Below the pieces are notes generated by a model. The model was not told where the DNA came from. It made no database searches and saw only the letters and a list, made by a program, of their open reading frames with translations. From Datnioides undecimradiatus (lineage: Eukaryota > Chordata > Actinopteri > Lobotiformes > Datnioididae): DNA of 64,000 bases. The position numbers and the translations under genes are program-made. Below, piece after piece: positions 46,831 to 59,800 of this stretch (positions within the stretch are counted from its first letter, which is position 1; each line of letters starts with the position of its first letter). The stretch is taken from assembly GCA_008933995.1 (NCBI GenBank), contig WARS01001600.1:1240001-1304000 (forward strand), read 5' to 3'.

Positions 46831-48564
46831 CAGTAAGGAAAATGTTTTAAAAATAATAGTTTGTGCTGTTCACAAAAGGCTGTATCTGTTGAAGAAGCTA
46901 AGGCCGAATCTGAGGACAGACCCAGGTGACTGAAGACTAGTCCAGGGCGGGCACCGCACTGGTTCCAGGGCACACGTGAGGACAGCGTGGGTATGACTGT
47001 AATGCCTGACAGCTCCATCGTCACATGTTACACACATACACCCCGTGCCCTGAAAATGGTTAAAGTTCAACGGGTATTTTTCTAATCGAATCCAGTTGTG
47101 TACAAAAAGAAGCACAGACCTTTTCTCCTGATAAAACACAAACCTTCATGGCCACAGTTTGCCTCATCATCCCTTTTCCATACGTACTGGGAAACAAACC
47201 TGGATAAACACTCAGCCACTTAAGGAGTGTAGTATGAAGGGAAATTGTGTTTTATCAACAAAGTACCAGTTCAGTGGCCCGGGTGGTTGATCATTGATGC
47301 AGTGTTGACCTACAACACCACATGTTCCTGATACTTTGAGATTAGAGAAGACTCGTGGTGGAAACACTTTGATTCTCTCCTTTTTTTCTCACCATAGAAG
47401 TTAAAGATAAAAGTAAAATGCACAGAACTGCTGCACATTGTGCCATCTATGTGATCTTGTATCTATAGCTTCCCAGATTCACTTATATAGCCTCTTAGTG
47501 TTGACAGAGTAACTGCAAATTGACAAGGCAAATGTTTTTACATTTGGTCATATGTATCCACAAACGTCTAATCTAATGACTTCTACTTCCTGGATACAAA
47601 GGATATAATTTAGACTCCTAATATGGCTGGGACATGTAGGACGTGCCAGGGATTACTTCACAGAGAGGGATTCCCCAAATCAATTTCCTTTATATGGCTG
47701 TACCCTAATATGGTCGCCACACAGCTACACATTCACCGTCTCCCCCTAATATAGAAGAACCTCCGTGTTTGACTGGAAGGCACACACGCCGTGTCAGCTG
47801 TGTTTACAACGGGCTCACAACAAGTGCTTGGTTTTTTATTATCATGTTAAAGCCAGCACAGCTGGTTTTCCTTATTCCAGTAGCTTAGAGTAAAAAGATG
47901 ATTTTCATTTGTCAGAAGCATGTCATCAATAACTTCTTTAATCAGGAAAAAGACTGTTTCCAGCAACAACAGACAGACCTGTCCTGATTAGTACAGTATG
48001 TCCACATCGTCCAAAACATACTTTGGTGGCTAAATTTTGGCTGTTACCCTGTTTGTGCTCATAGGCCGACCGAAAGCCTCACAAAGAATGTTTGCTCTCA
48101 AAGTTCAGACTAACATTTTATTTGACTATTTCCAGGCAGACCTGCACAGAAGACACCCTAGATGTCGGCCTCTGCCTCGACGGCCAGCGCAAACACAGAG
48201 CCAGACCAAAAATACATCTCCTTCACAAACAGACACGCGCTGCCCGTGTAGCAGGGTTCATGTTGCCCTTTCTCTCGTGAAAATAAACTCTTTTTCACCG
48301 TGTTGCAAATTCTGCACTTGGCTTGCGCAGGTTTACGCTGTACAGCTTAATGGCCTCATGCACCACGGTCATGCAAAATCAAGGTATCTGGTGCACAGAC
48401 AGATTTTTGGGAACCTGGTGTGAATGATACTGTCTGTGGAGCCGTGTGTCTACAGTTCCAGTGAAAATGGCTGAGCTGCCAACAAACCATTTCTCCAGTC
48501 TCAAGTGCTCAAGATCTCCCAATAAAGAACGCAGCTGTGAGAGCAGGCCCGGTCAAATGAAGGT

Positions 48565-48770
48565 AGTAATGAGCACCCACACAGAGAGAATTACAGTGTA
48601 TTAGCAACAGGAGAGATGGCTTTACAGTGGGCGGTTTGGGATGATTGCAGAGAATACGGGCTTGATTGGATCATTATTAGGTTGCATGCTATCCAGCGAA
48701 CACCAGACAAGGCTGATTTACACAACTCCAAAGATGGCAATGTCTGCTGGTTGGTGCGTCCACACTAATA
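48565..48770. other. Conserved-looking non-coding block between genes
   Basis: Unique sequence with GAGAATTACAGTGTATTAGC, TTGATTGGATCATTATTAGG and GCTGATTTACACAAC. No frame or repeat. It lies 1.6-1.8 kb upstream of the SLC25A36 promoter. Confidence 0.3.
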
Positions 48771-50342
48771 TCTCATTGACATACATTAACCCAGATGTAC
48801 TTTAATGATCCCGACCTTTCATTCGGTGACACAGTTTGATGTTTTTGATTGAAATGTCTCGACAAATATTGGACGGACTGCCATGACGACAGTGGCCCCC
48901 ATATCCTGTTGAATATCCCAACACTATGTCATGTGCAGTTGATCCTGGACGAAGATGCTGCGATGCCTTCACATGAACAAAGAAACAGATTGTTCGGGAA
49001 CACCTAACAAGCCTGGGTCGTTGACCTCAGCAGACACGCTCTCGTGCCTTGCTTGACTCTCATACAGTCAGGAAGTAACTTGATTACATGAGAAGCTGTG
49101 GCACATGATCTGGCCTTGTTAAACTGCGTCTGTAATTATGAAATGAAGCGGCGTATGGATTTTATTCCACTGCCCAAATTGGAAAACCTCATTTTCTGTG
49201 TACACATCAGTCCCAAGCCTCAGTTCACCTCCCTCTTTCTATTACACACACACACACACACACAGCTGCCCACAGTAAATGCACAAAGAACCTCTGTGTG
49301 AAATATTTAGGTCACATATACCAAAATGGATTGAGTTCACATCAGTCTGTGGGTAGCAACATTTTCATTCCCAGTGTCCAAAGTCATCATATCATGTGTG
49401 TCATACATAAGCTTAGGGGCTATTTACAGACTTCAACAATCGGCACTTTCTTTTAAAACTTTAGGATTCCTTCCAAGTCCGGTGGTGTTACATAACACGG
49501 CTCCACAGGAGAGGTTAGGGCGTAGATATTTGTGCCAGCTAGACGACTGAATTCGCCGAAATTTGGAAGCATAACTGCAAATAGGCCACGGAGCATGTAC
49601 AAACTGGCACATCCTTCTGGGCAGAAGCAGTACTCCGCTTATTGCACGATGATGAAGCAAAAATCAGCCTAATAGGAATGCTGATTGGTAAGCCATGTCC
49701 CGCTTCTTAAGGGATCCCTGCCAGAGCTGAATACAGGAGATGATCCTTCACCTGCCGTAGGACTACCGCGAGGCTGGGTATGAGAACGCTGGGGCCTATT
49801 TCAAAGCAATACATCTACAGTAAATGTAACTTTAGGTCTTCAGTGGGCTCACCGCAGACTCACCACAGCTGCAGCTTTTATAATAATAATGATGTTTCAT
49901 AATATTTTAAAACATGTGTATGGCCATTTAAAAACTGTGTTAAAATGCTTTTTCTTTTAAAGTAGACCCTGTAATGCAATCAGACATGATCTTAGGGTCA
50001 TAGGTCAAGTTCATGTGTGGGTGACATCATTTTATAAAACCAGTGTTTCCACGCGTGTAAGGCACATTCAGGCTCCTGCATCTGTACTAATGATAATCAT
50101 GAAGGTCGTGCTGGGAAAATGGCAACTTATAAAAGTGAAAGTACAGATCTGTCGGGAACCTAAGGAAATGTGCAGAGCAGCTTAACTGTGACTGTTTTCT
50201 AGTGTAACCTACCCACACAAAGTTAGGTGTAGCTGGTGTTTCTCGTCTTTCCAACGTTTCATAAGCTGTTAATAAGCTGGACCGCTGCCCCTCCGCATCC
50301 TGAGAGCGTTGGGATCTCGGCCTTTCAAAATAAAAGCAATAT

Positions 50343-50500
50343 CACGTGAAACAGTAGTGACGGGGCGGGCTCAGGGGGACGCCTCAGCCAATCAGCGCCT
50401 CTGTTTTGCGGCTTCCCATTCGACGATAAACACTGCGACCTGACCCGCAGCGCTCTCAGAGAAGCGAGGCACGTCAGCGTGAGTGAGGCCGAGCCCGTCT
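50343..50500 (+). promoter_or_regulatory. slc25a36: SLC25A36 promoter
   Basis: A CACGTG E-box (50343-50348), a GC box GGGGCGGG (50362-50369) and a CCAAT box within CAGCCAATCAGCG (CCAAT at 50388-50392) lie within 50 bases in the normal order for a TATA-less housekeeping promoter. The following sequence is CpG-rich. Transcription probably starts around 50440-50520, about 350-400 bases before the ATG. Confidence 0.65.
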
Positions 50501-50542
50501 CCGCAGCCGCTCTTATCACTGCAGCACTGGGATTACTCGCCA

Positions 50543-50616
50543 ATGTTAAAGACAGTCACATTATGGTGAAGCACGGTCCTGCTTCAAAAGAAGGAGACGC
50601 AATCCTGCCGCTCTGA
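50543..50616 (+). other. Upstream ORFs in the SLC25A36 leader
   Basis: If transcription starts where the promoter boxes imply, the leader holds two short ORFs before the main start: ATG at 50543 (eight codons, stop ends 50569, weak context) and ATG at 50563 (17 codons, stop ends 50616). The second has A at -3 and G at +4, a better context than the main start. A third ATG at 50837 overlaps the main ORF in another frame. Such uORFs commonly lower translation. Confidence 0.4.
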
Positions 50617-50846
50617 CAACGACCTCTACCACCGGAAACCCGTTAGCCGTGGCAGCTAACGCGAGCTAGCTAAGTTAGCTGTTACATACCCTGGTTTTTT
50701 TCCACGCAACTGACCTCCACCACAACACAGACGCACTGAGTTTCATATTACTGCTAATTTGGGGTCGTTTCCCCCCTTGATTTTCCACCTCCTCCCCCAC
50801 TGTCTCCGTGTGGTGCCCCGTGGACGGTTCCCGAATATGATACATC

Positions 50847-50887
50847 ATGAGTCAAAGAGATACCTTAGTTCATCTGTTTGCTGGAGG
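50847..50887 (+). CDS. slc25a36: SLC25A36 coding exon 1
   Basis: Encodes [13 protein letters not shown] plus two bases of the next glycine codon, with donor GTGAGT at 50888. The start has A at +4 and a T at -3 (weak context) and is preceded 10 bases earlier by another ATG in a different frame. It was chosen because the resulting N-terminus matches the vertebrate family exactly. Confidence 0.93.
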
Positions 50888-53800
50888 GTGAGTATGTAAT
50901 CTCATATCCAGGAGCTGAGCTAGCTAGCTAGCTAGCTAGCTAGGCAGAGCTAACTGTCGTTGCTAGCCACACTAGTGGATTTTTGTTCAGGCGCGTGCAT
51001 GATATTGGGGTTTAGCTTTGTGGCGTGGTTTGCGTTAGTGTGTCAGGTGACAGCTCATCAATCTTGTCCGTGCATGTGCACCCGTAGGAGCTGCGCTCAA
51101 TGTCACAAGTTACAATGACATTTCAGTGTATGAATGAAATGGCTGGCCCGTGGATGCGTTGCCTGTGCTCATTCAGAGTCTCAGTGTCAGACGGGACGTT
51201 TCAGATTAAATGTAAAGCTTCAGGCCAGCTTCATCCGCGTGCCGCCGGCGTTTGGAGTGAGAATACCGAACTGTGTCACCTGCGTGGCCGCCATAACGTT
51301 AGTGCACCAAAACAAACGTGGGCAGGCTGCCACTAAAGGTCGCTCAGTGTTTAGAATTTATTGTTTGGAGACCGCAGACAACACACGTCTGCCCGGATGT
51401 GACTGATGCAACACCAAAGCTGTGTCACCGTTTAGAGTGCAGCCTCGTCGTTTCTGTCGCGCCCTGCCAAGGCTCGCTGATTTAAGGGATGAATTATGCT
51501 CGTACTGTGAGACATGTTGTTGTGACACCACAGTTCTAGTTAAACTGTACACAGAATCGCAGAAATGATATGAGCGTGAGCGTGCCAGTGTTATGACTCA
51601 GCCAAAACAAAATCCAGCTCTGCACAATCACGTTGTCCTCTGTCCACCAGGCTATCCAGCAGTGAGACGTGAATTTAACTACAACCATTTCCTGTTGCAG
51701 TAACACATCATAGTGTCTCTTTTGGCAGTCCCTATTTTACCGTATGGCTGCACTGATCGAGGGATAATAAGTATTTCTGTGAAGCGTTGCAGCATAAATC
51801 AGTTTGCTTCCTGTCATTCGAGCCCAAACATGAACATTTAATCTAACTGTGACCGCCCCTCCGTGCATGATATTCCATGTGTCCGGTGTTTTGCTTCAAT
51901 CAGCTCCTGCCCAGAACTGTGTTGGCAGGGCGTTGTATTTCTGCTTTGATGCTGATTGAAAATTAACCCAGACTAAAGATAACTGCCATCACTATTGCTC
52001 TGGATAGCCTTTAGTCTGGCCCGGCCCTGCCCAGCACTGTCTGCCCGGGTTCACTTTATTTATGTAGTCCATGCAGACATTGTGTTTGTGTTCCCTCTTA
52101 TCAGTAGGTGCTACCCGAGCACGTTACCTCCTTAAAATGCCCAGGCTGGTCGTAAACTACCTGCCCTGTTTGCACCACACTGTTTGTATGTATACAGGGC
52201 GTCTTCAAGACCCTGGGTCATAGTTTTATGACTCTGCAGAAGGGAAAACTTTCAACGATTGATTTTATAATTCACAGTTGTCAAAGTGTAGACGAAATGT
52301 GAAACATGTCTACAAGCATTTACGTTCCTCTGAGGTGAACGGTTTTAGTCACAGGCCCTGCTCGCAGTCGTGCTAAAAAGACAAACGTATTTTCCACAGC
52401 GGACGTTATGATTCCTGTTTGGTTCAGTCTTATGTGAAAACGCATGTTTGAGTGTGGAATGTGGTGTGGCACTGAACAGAAGCCCGCTGTTATTCCCCAA
52501 GAAACACAAAGCATTCCTGATCTCCCTTCTGCTCCCACACGGTGCTGCTTCTCGCTTACACACCAGGGATCGTTAAAATGCCCGCAACCACATTATGTGC
52601 AAATTTATAATTGCGAGAAAATGAACAGTTTGCACACCGACGACCTCGGAGACCAGCGTTCACTTTCACGCCTGCTCTGGCTGCTGAGGCCAGTAACCGT
52701 TTGCCACCGTGTGTCACCTCAACCTTCTCTGTCTCTGTCTCTCTGCCAGATGTGGGGGCACGGTCGGAGCCATATTGACTTGTCCGCTGGAAGTAGTGAA
52801 GACCCGTCTGCAGTCGTCCTCCCTCACCCTCTATGTGTCTGAGGTTCAGCTCAGTACTGTCAACGGGGCCAGTGTGGCCCGCGTGTCCCCGCCAGGACCC
52901 CTGCATTTCCTCAAGTGGGTACTCAACAACATTTATCAGCGTCAGAGCACTGAGGCTTTTATTACTCTTCAGTGATGCTTGTGGGTTTCTTCTCACTACA
53001 AATGGGTCGTTGATTTGTGTAAAAAACGATTATGTAAAGTAAATAAATTAAGAACCTTTTATTTATTCTTAACTTAAATATGACAAGACAGTGTTTCTTT
53101 AGTAGCAGCAGTAATATTTACAGCAGTAAACTCATCGTATAAATTCAGAAACCTCCTTGGAAACAAATCTAAATCAAATCAGTGTATTACTCATTCATCC
53201 TCCCTCTTGCTGCAGGTACTAGATTACTTTTGATTGATTGCTGGAGGACGGACTGACAGTGTAAGACTAGAGAGTAGTGGGAGTGAATGGGGTCAATCAT
53301 CGCAACAAACTTTGCTTACGTTGAGTCGCTGCTTGGGGCTGGAGTCGGAGCTGCCGCCTGAGGCGGAGTCTGCGAGATTCAGCTCAAGTCTGTGCGACAG
53401 AATAAAGAGTTACTGTAGTCACACATACAGTCAGCGTATGTTTTAGCTGTCCGATAACTGCTGGCTATTTGCTTATTGAGTGCTCTGTTGCTCAGCATAG
53501 TGGAGGCGAATAGGAGACAGTGAACGCTGCAGCAGGGCAATGCCAGTTGAGCAGGTTTTCTCAGGCGCAGAGGAAGAGGTGTCGGAGTTTTGGCGAGTGT
53601 GAGTCTAAACCAAAGCGGGTGAAGCTGTTTGTAGCTCTAATGGTGTCTCGTCACGGCCGTTTGCCTGCAGAGTCTGGGTTCGTTCCTCTGCAGGCACCGT
53701 GTTGTTGGTGGCGGTGTTGTTTGGTCTGGCTCATTTCCTCCTGGCAAAACCCAGCACTGAAACCCAACTCCTCACCCTCTGGGAAAACTCTCCACAGAGC

Positions 53801-56800
53801 ACACATCAGTCGCCTAAGTGAGCCAGGAAATCTGATTACGAATCCAACCATCATTACTTTTTCATCTTGTAAGAGTTTCATATTGTTTTGACTTGTGTGT
53901 GCCTGCTGTAACAGGCCTTTTCCTGTTTCATGTCAACTTAGTCAGTTACCCATTTTTTTGCGTGGATTGCCAGTTGTGATGTTAAAGGAAATTAGATCTG
54001 CCCCGTGAGGAAGAGAATGACTTGTTCTCTTCTGAAAAGGTCATGTCCTGCCTCTGGAAAAACTGTGTTTGATGGCTCCACGCCGCTTATCCTCACTGAA
54101 CTAAGCCCCGTTTAAACGAAGTGCCAGTCACTGCGGCGGCATAAACCTCACTAATAAAAGCAGGTTGGCGAACGTGAAGCTTCGGCTAATTGTTGACACG
54201 TTGCAGGCAGTGGTTGAAAGGGTGCGGCCACTGTAATGATGCACAAACTTTTCGTCTGGCCAGCCTCTGCGCACAAAGTCAAACGCTGCACGCCAGAACT
54301 CACACATGACACACAGCACACACACGTCTGCTGACGGTGAGCAGCGTGCGGACCCCAATAACTGAAAACAAGCATGGGCGCTGTGATGCTCCGGCTGTGG
54401 GATAACTCCTGAAAAGCAGCTGACATGTTTCTGAACACGTGGAGCTCGACGTGCTTCAGCTGGTTCAACTGGATGACCTTAAAGTGGCACATGAATCTTA
54501 TGTGTTGGTTTTTGGTCATTTTAAGTGTCATGCAGGCTCGTCGTGTTTAATACGAGGCTGAATATCGTTTAATCTAGTAGAGAAACCTCTTTTATCTCAC
54601 ATAGACCATATATCAGAATGTAAAGGCAAACTCGTATCCGCCGGACACCGCGGTGCTCAGTGCAACCCATGATACGTAAGCGTTAGAGGTGACAAACAAC
54701 TGACTGCTTACAATTTTTCTATTCTTAGATCCAAAGTACTCTTCAGGCTTTGAATGTAGGCTAAAGTTCCCCCTGAGGTCGCAGCAGGGGCCATGCATTC
54801 CTGACAGAACCGATTCACCCAGTTATGACAACATACGCTTCACATTTCACTCGAACAGAGGTTGAAACTTTGGTTGGAGAGGAAGGCCGAGGAGCGCTAT
54901 AACACCATCCATACGATGAGGACATTGAAGGTTGAGACTCTAACAGCGTCTCTGTTTTCACTCAGTGTCAGCGCCATGACACACTGTGTGTGTCCTTGGA
55001 GTTGTTGGCGCATTCGTGTCCTGCTCGACATGTTACCAACACCCATTGACAGGTGGAAGAGAGCCAAACCACTGGTTGGTATGTGTTTCACATGTGTCCA
55101 TGTGAGCACCAATCAGACCAATCAGATCTTATCAAAATGAAGTGAGTCAGAGGGCTGTGATTTCAGTTATTAAACAGTGTCTAACAGTGTGAAGCACCAC
55201 TGAAGCCCCACTGTTAGACACAGACAGGTATCCTCCCCCTGGTGAACCTGTCCTAGATGTGGTTGTTTGAACATGATGTGTATTTTCTGTGTTTGTGTGT
55301 TGTTTTCAGATTGATATTGGAAAAAGAAGGACCTCGCTCTCTCTTCAGGGGCCTCGGGCCAAACCTGGTGGGTGTGGCACCTTCCAGGTAAGCCTTCCTT
55401 TCTAATTGTCAGCACTTATTTAGCAGTGTCAGACAGTGTGACCTGAAAGAAGGTAATAAACTGCTGTCTCCAAACGGACAGACTCCCAGTTCATTAAAGT
55501 ATCAGTCTGTCTTTGACTAATCAGCCACGTCGTGTCTCACATGTCATTGTGTCTCTGCGTGTACCTGCGGACCCACCTGTAGCACCAGGCTAATGTCCCC
55601 TCATCCAGTCTGTCATATGAACACAGTGTCTGTCACTGTTGGACAGATTGTTCATTATTATGATGTGTTTATTATTATTTTTCAAGCAAAATACCAAAAC
55701 TGTCCACATCCTGCGGCTGAAGTGTGAGGCGTTATCTCTGAACTGGACATGTATCTACTTCTGAAAACCATGTTGATGGATTATTAGTCATTATTATACA
55801 TTAATAACTTATTGCAAATGAGTCGTTCCCCGTTAAAACAGGCAGAAGGTGTCCACGGTAGCAGCCCGGAGGCCTGTGCTGTGACGCAGGATTTTAGGTT
55901 AGCGAGGTAACCTCAGGCTCATTTGCTGGGTCTTCCTGGGTACGTTGCCATAGTAACTGATGCTTACAGCTAGAGCAGGTTGTCCGACATACTTTGATGG
56001 ATGCTGTGGGTTTGTTTGGGAGACTGACTGAGGCACTAAAGACTTTTAAGAGACTTCATCTGCACCGTATCCACAGAACAAGTATCAAACTCCTGCCGTA
56101 ATGATGGGACGGTGATATTAAAAGCCTATTAACTCAGCTATGCATTCGCCCAGTCTGCTGCCAGCTGTCATTCCTGCATTTGGCAGCTGCAGCTGTGTTG
56201 CTTTTAGCCTGGATTATGTGTTTAATGTCTTCACGTTTGTCTAATTATTAGTTTATTCTTCGTCTGTAAAACATGCCGCTCTGCTGCCAGGAGGCCTGTC
56301 CACGTTTGCAACTGCTCACCCCGGCTCAGGGATGCTTTTGAAAAACCGGGTCGGTTTAAGATGTTGGTACTGAGCGTTGCCGGGCAGCTTAGCTCGATGC
56401 CGTTCGCTGGGCTTACTGTGGCCAGACAATGAAAAGATCTGCAGGGTATGGTGAGCGTGCTTCGTAGTCCAGTCTTCTGTTATCAGGCCCTGTAGGTCCT
56501 GTTGTTACACTGAGAACCAGCCTGTCAGGATCAGCTTCACTTTGGCAGTCTTAGTCCTCAGACCAAGCTGTGCTCAGGTCACAGCTGAACTTTAAGCTGG
56601 AGAGCAGACGTATGCACCCTGACCCACCTCACCGCCACCAGTTTATATAATGTTGCACTAAAGACAGGCAGCTCTGTCAGACACGTCGCTCTAATATCTT
56701 ACTCGGTGGGTGCTGACTCATCAGTCACATTTGACCTGCACACGTACCAGCTCACCGCTGTGTCCAGGTGAACTGTGGACACCCGGGCTGTGAGAAACAG

Positions 56801-59800
56801 TGGTGTTATGTAACCACCACAGAGCTGCTGGGGTTACTTACTGACACGGAGGCATGGGGGGGGTTCATGGTAGGTCCCGTTCATCTACACTGCACTTTCT
56901 CAGCAGTGCCTGCAGGGAAACGTGGCAACGGCAGCAGCAACTTGGAAACACTGTTTGCTCCATGTCTTGGAAATACCGTCAATGTCTGCAGTTAGATAAT
57001 AACAGTCCTGATCATTAATTACCCCCCCCCCGACAGCAGCAAAGTGGGGGCTAATGGCAGTGGGCTGCAGAAAGCAGGTGCCAGTGCTAAGCATACGTGG
57101 AGTGTGTTGTTAGCATCTCACATGAATGAATGCTGACGCAGCGGGCAGTGGTAGGTGAAGGCAAGCAGGCCTCCTGAGCTGTGACGCACATGTACAGATG
57201 AGCGCTGTCCCACGATGTGACTGATGAGCTTCAAGCATCATTAACAGTCCCACTAAGCCTATTAGACAAAGCAAGCGCGTCGCGCAGTGTGCAGCTGGAC
57301 AGACAGACACATTTGTGTGTGGACACCGGTATGAACGTGATCATTAGAAGCTTTTAATTAGTGAAAACAGTCGAAGACGTGTGCTTTTCCTGCTCAATGG
57401 CCTCTTTGTCTAACTAGGCCGATTTGCTGAGACTGTCGGTTCTGCTCTCGGCTTTACACTCCATGAATTTTTAAAGCTCATTAAGCTGAACCTGACATGG
57501 GGCAGTTTTATGTGTTAATGTAGTGTAATTAATAAGATACATCGCAGTCGGAGGCTCACAGCCGACTGGAACTAATTAGCTTAGCCCCGAAACACAAAAA
57601 CATGGCATTTATAACTTGTTTTGTTCGCGCCACTGAAACGCATTCAGACCCTTTTTGTGTTTCTCTCCCTGCAGAGCAATCTACTTTGCTGCTTACTCCA
57701 CTGCCAAAGAGAAACTGAACGGTGTGTTGGAACCCGACTCCACACAGGTACACATGGTGTCGGCTGGAATGGCAGGTAACTATATATATATATATATGAG
57801 GCCACATTCACCGCCATGCAAGGCTTATTTACAGACTGTAACCAAGTGAACATTTCCATCATGTTAGTCTCAAGGTGCAGGGTAATAAACCCGGTTAGCT
57901 TAGATGAACAGTGGTGTTGCATGTAAGACGGTGGGGCTGCTCTACATTTTGCAGTAAACATGGATCCACAGAGAGCAGGCGGTGGTAGAACCAGTCTGTG
58001 TCATCGGGTGCAAAGGATTTGTCTTCTGAGATGGTGCAAACTAACCCCACCGCTCTCTTCCTGAGGACCCCTGTCTATCCACAAACAAGCTTATCCCGTT
58101 CCCCTCACCTTTGGCAAGAATATACTGCCAGCTCAGCGATCGGAAAACAGCTTCACTAAAAGCTAAAGATTTAAATACCGACTCATCATTCTCTGTGTAC
58201 GTCAAAGGTGTGCTATCTGATCCAGCTCTGACTGCCACACGTTATAATGTAGGTCAGCCAGGCAGCTACAGAGTGTGCGTGTGTGGGTGACATGTGGGTG
58301 ACGAGTTCACAGTGGGACTACTTTGAGCGCACCGTGACTCAGACTTTTCAACGACCCGGTCAAGGTCGGCCGTTTGGTCAGGACGTACGTCTCCTGCGGC
58401 CGTCCACATATTGTTCAGTGTGAGGCCTGACTGAGCTGAGCCGACAGGTGATGAGGTGTCAACAGTGCAGCGAGCGGACGCGCCTGTGCAGCGCCACGTC
58501 ATACCCACAGCAGAGGTCAGGGCTCGCTGCGGCGGTGGCGAACTACAGTTATACTTGATTTCCCCCGCCGAGCCCGTCCAGCAAGACATTCGCCTGAAAT
58601 TTGCATTCATGTCCAAACCCATCCTGAAAACTTTGTCTCACTTGTGTCTTTAATTATCACTTTTAAGTTAATTACTGTTTTTCTTTTAACATCAAGGGAT
58701 TTAATTTAATTAACAAGCCGTCAGCTGTCCCTTCTGCTGTCTGGGTGGGGGCTGATCGTTTCACCTGGGACTGGGACATGGTGGGTTACATCCTGTGGGG
58801 TAGCAGGGGAACTGAAGTGGTTGCATGCCGGTCATTTTGCTGCACAAAAGCCTGTGTGTGTTTTAGGCTTTAACTCTACCGTAGCTCTCCTCTCGCAAGG
58901 GCATGAGACCCCCGCACCACCAGGGGTCTCTAGCTGCATCTGTGAGGAGTAACTTGGGTCTGCGTGAGTACTCACCACAGATCTGTGCTTCTTCCTGTAT
59001 CTGGTTCTTCTCTTTCTCTCTGTGCCTGTCTGTCCTCTACTCCATCACCACGTAGGACTTTGCATAACGAGCAGGTTTTCACAGTTGCTTGTACAACATT
59101 CAGTTGTTCCCCTATTAGCACACATAGTGTAGACAACAGAGGGGCTGCCTCGCTGCCTCTGAGCTGCCTTTATGACTTCACATCTCATTTTATTTATCAG
59201 AAGAGCATCTTTACATTGTAACTGTAACGACATGATCGACAGCATTTACCCCTCACTTAGTCTGTGGACAGTTTATTCAACCACTGGCAGCTTCACAGTA
59301 GATTTAAAACACAAGATACGATTTAAAACAAAGTCTAATTGTGTTGTTTCTTCCTCTGCAGGTTTTACAGCCATCACAGCAACCAATCCGATATGGCTCA
59401 TAAAGACCCGGCTCCAGCTGGATGCAAGGTGAATATGACCGCGTGGCCGGGTCGAGAGCTTTGCAGAGACTGACAGCTGAGGGTCTGTCTGTCTGACGTG
59501 TTGCTCGTTCATGCAAACAATGAATTTCCACAAACTCATTATGAGTCTTCTTCATATAAACATTTAGCGTTGAGCTCTGCACCGCCACGGCTGCAGCCTC
59601 TGTGATAGCATCAAAAGACACCGCGCCCAGCGGATGTGTGCGCACAGCCACGAGTCTGAGTGAAGAGCCAGAACGCAGAAGTCATGGTGCAGCCACATTA
59701 CGTTCAGTGCACGGGGGGCTTTGGGAACTGCACGTGACTCAGGTCAGCTGATCAGTGGATTGAGTGGAGGTCGTCACCGGTGCGAGGCGTGATCCTGTAA

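Larger units (their letters stand above)
42096..50342. other. Spacer between PXYLP1 and SLC25A36
   Basis: AT-rich unique DNA. Apart from the retroelement tail at 46550, simple repeats and the block at 48565, nothing was recognised. The 128-codon frame at 48037-48423 has no family features. No SPRY-domain exon resembling SPSB4, which I recall lying between these genes in human, was found. Confidence 0.6.

Noticed and set aside
48037-48423. 128-codon plus frame in the spacer
   Set aside because: No domain, no promoter and no splice signals consistent with an exon.
42096-50342. Search for an SPSB4 (SPRY/SOCS box) gene
   Set aside because: No frame on either strand showed SPRY or SOCS-box features.
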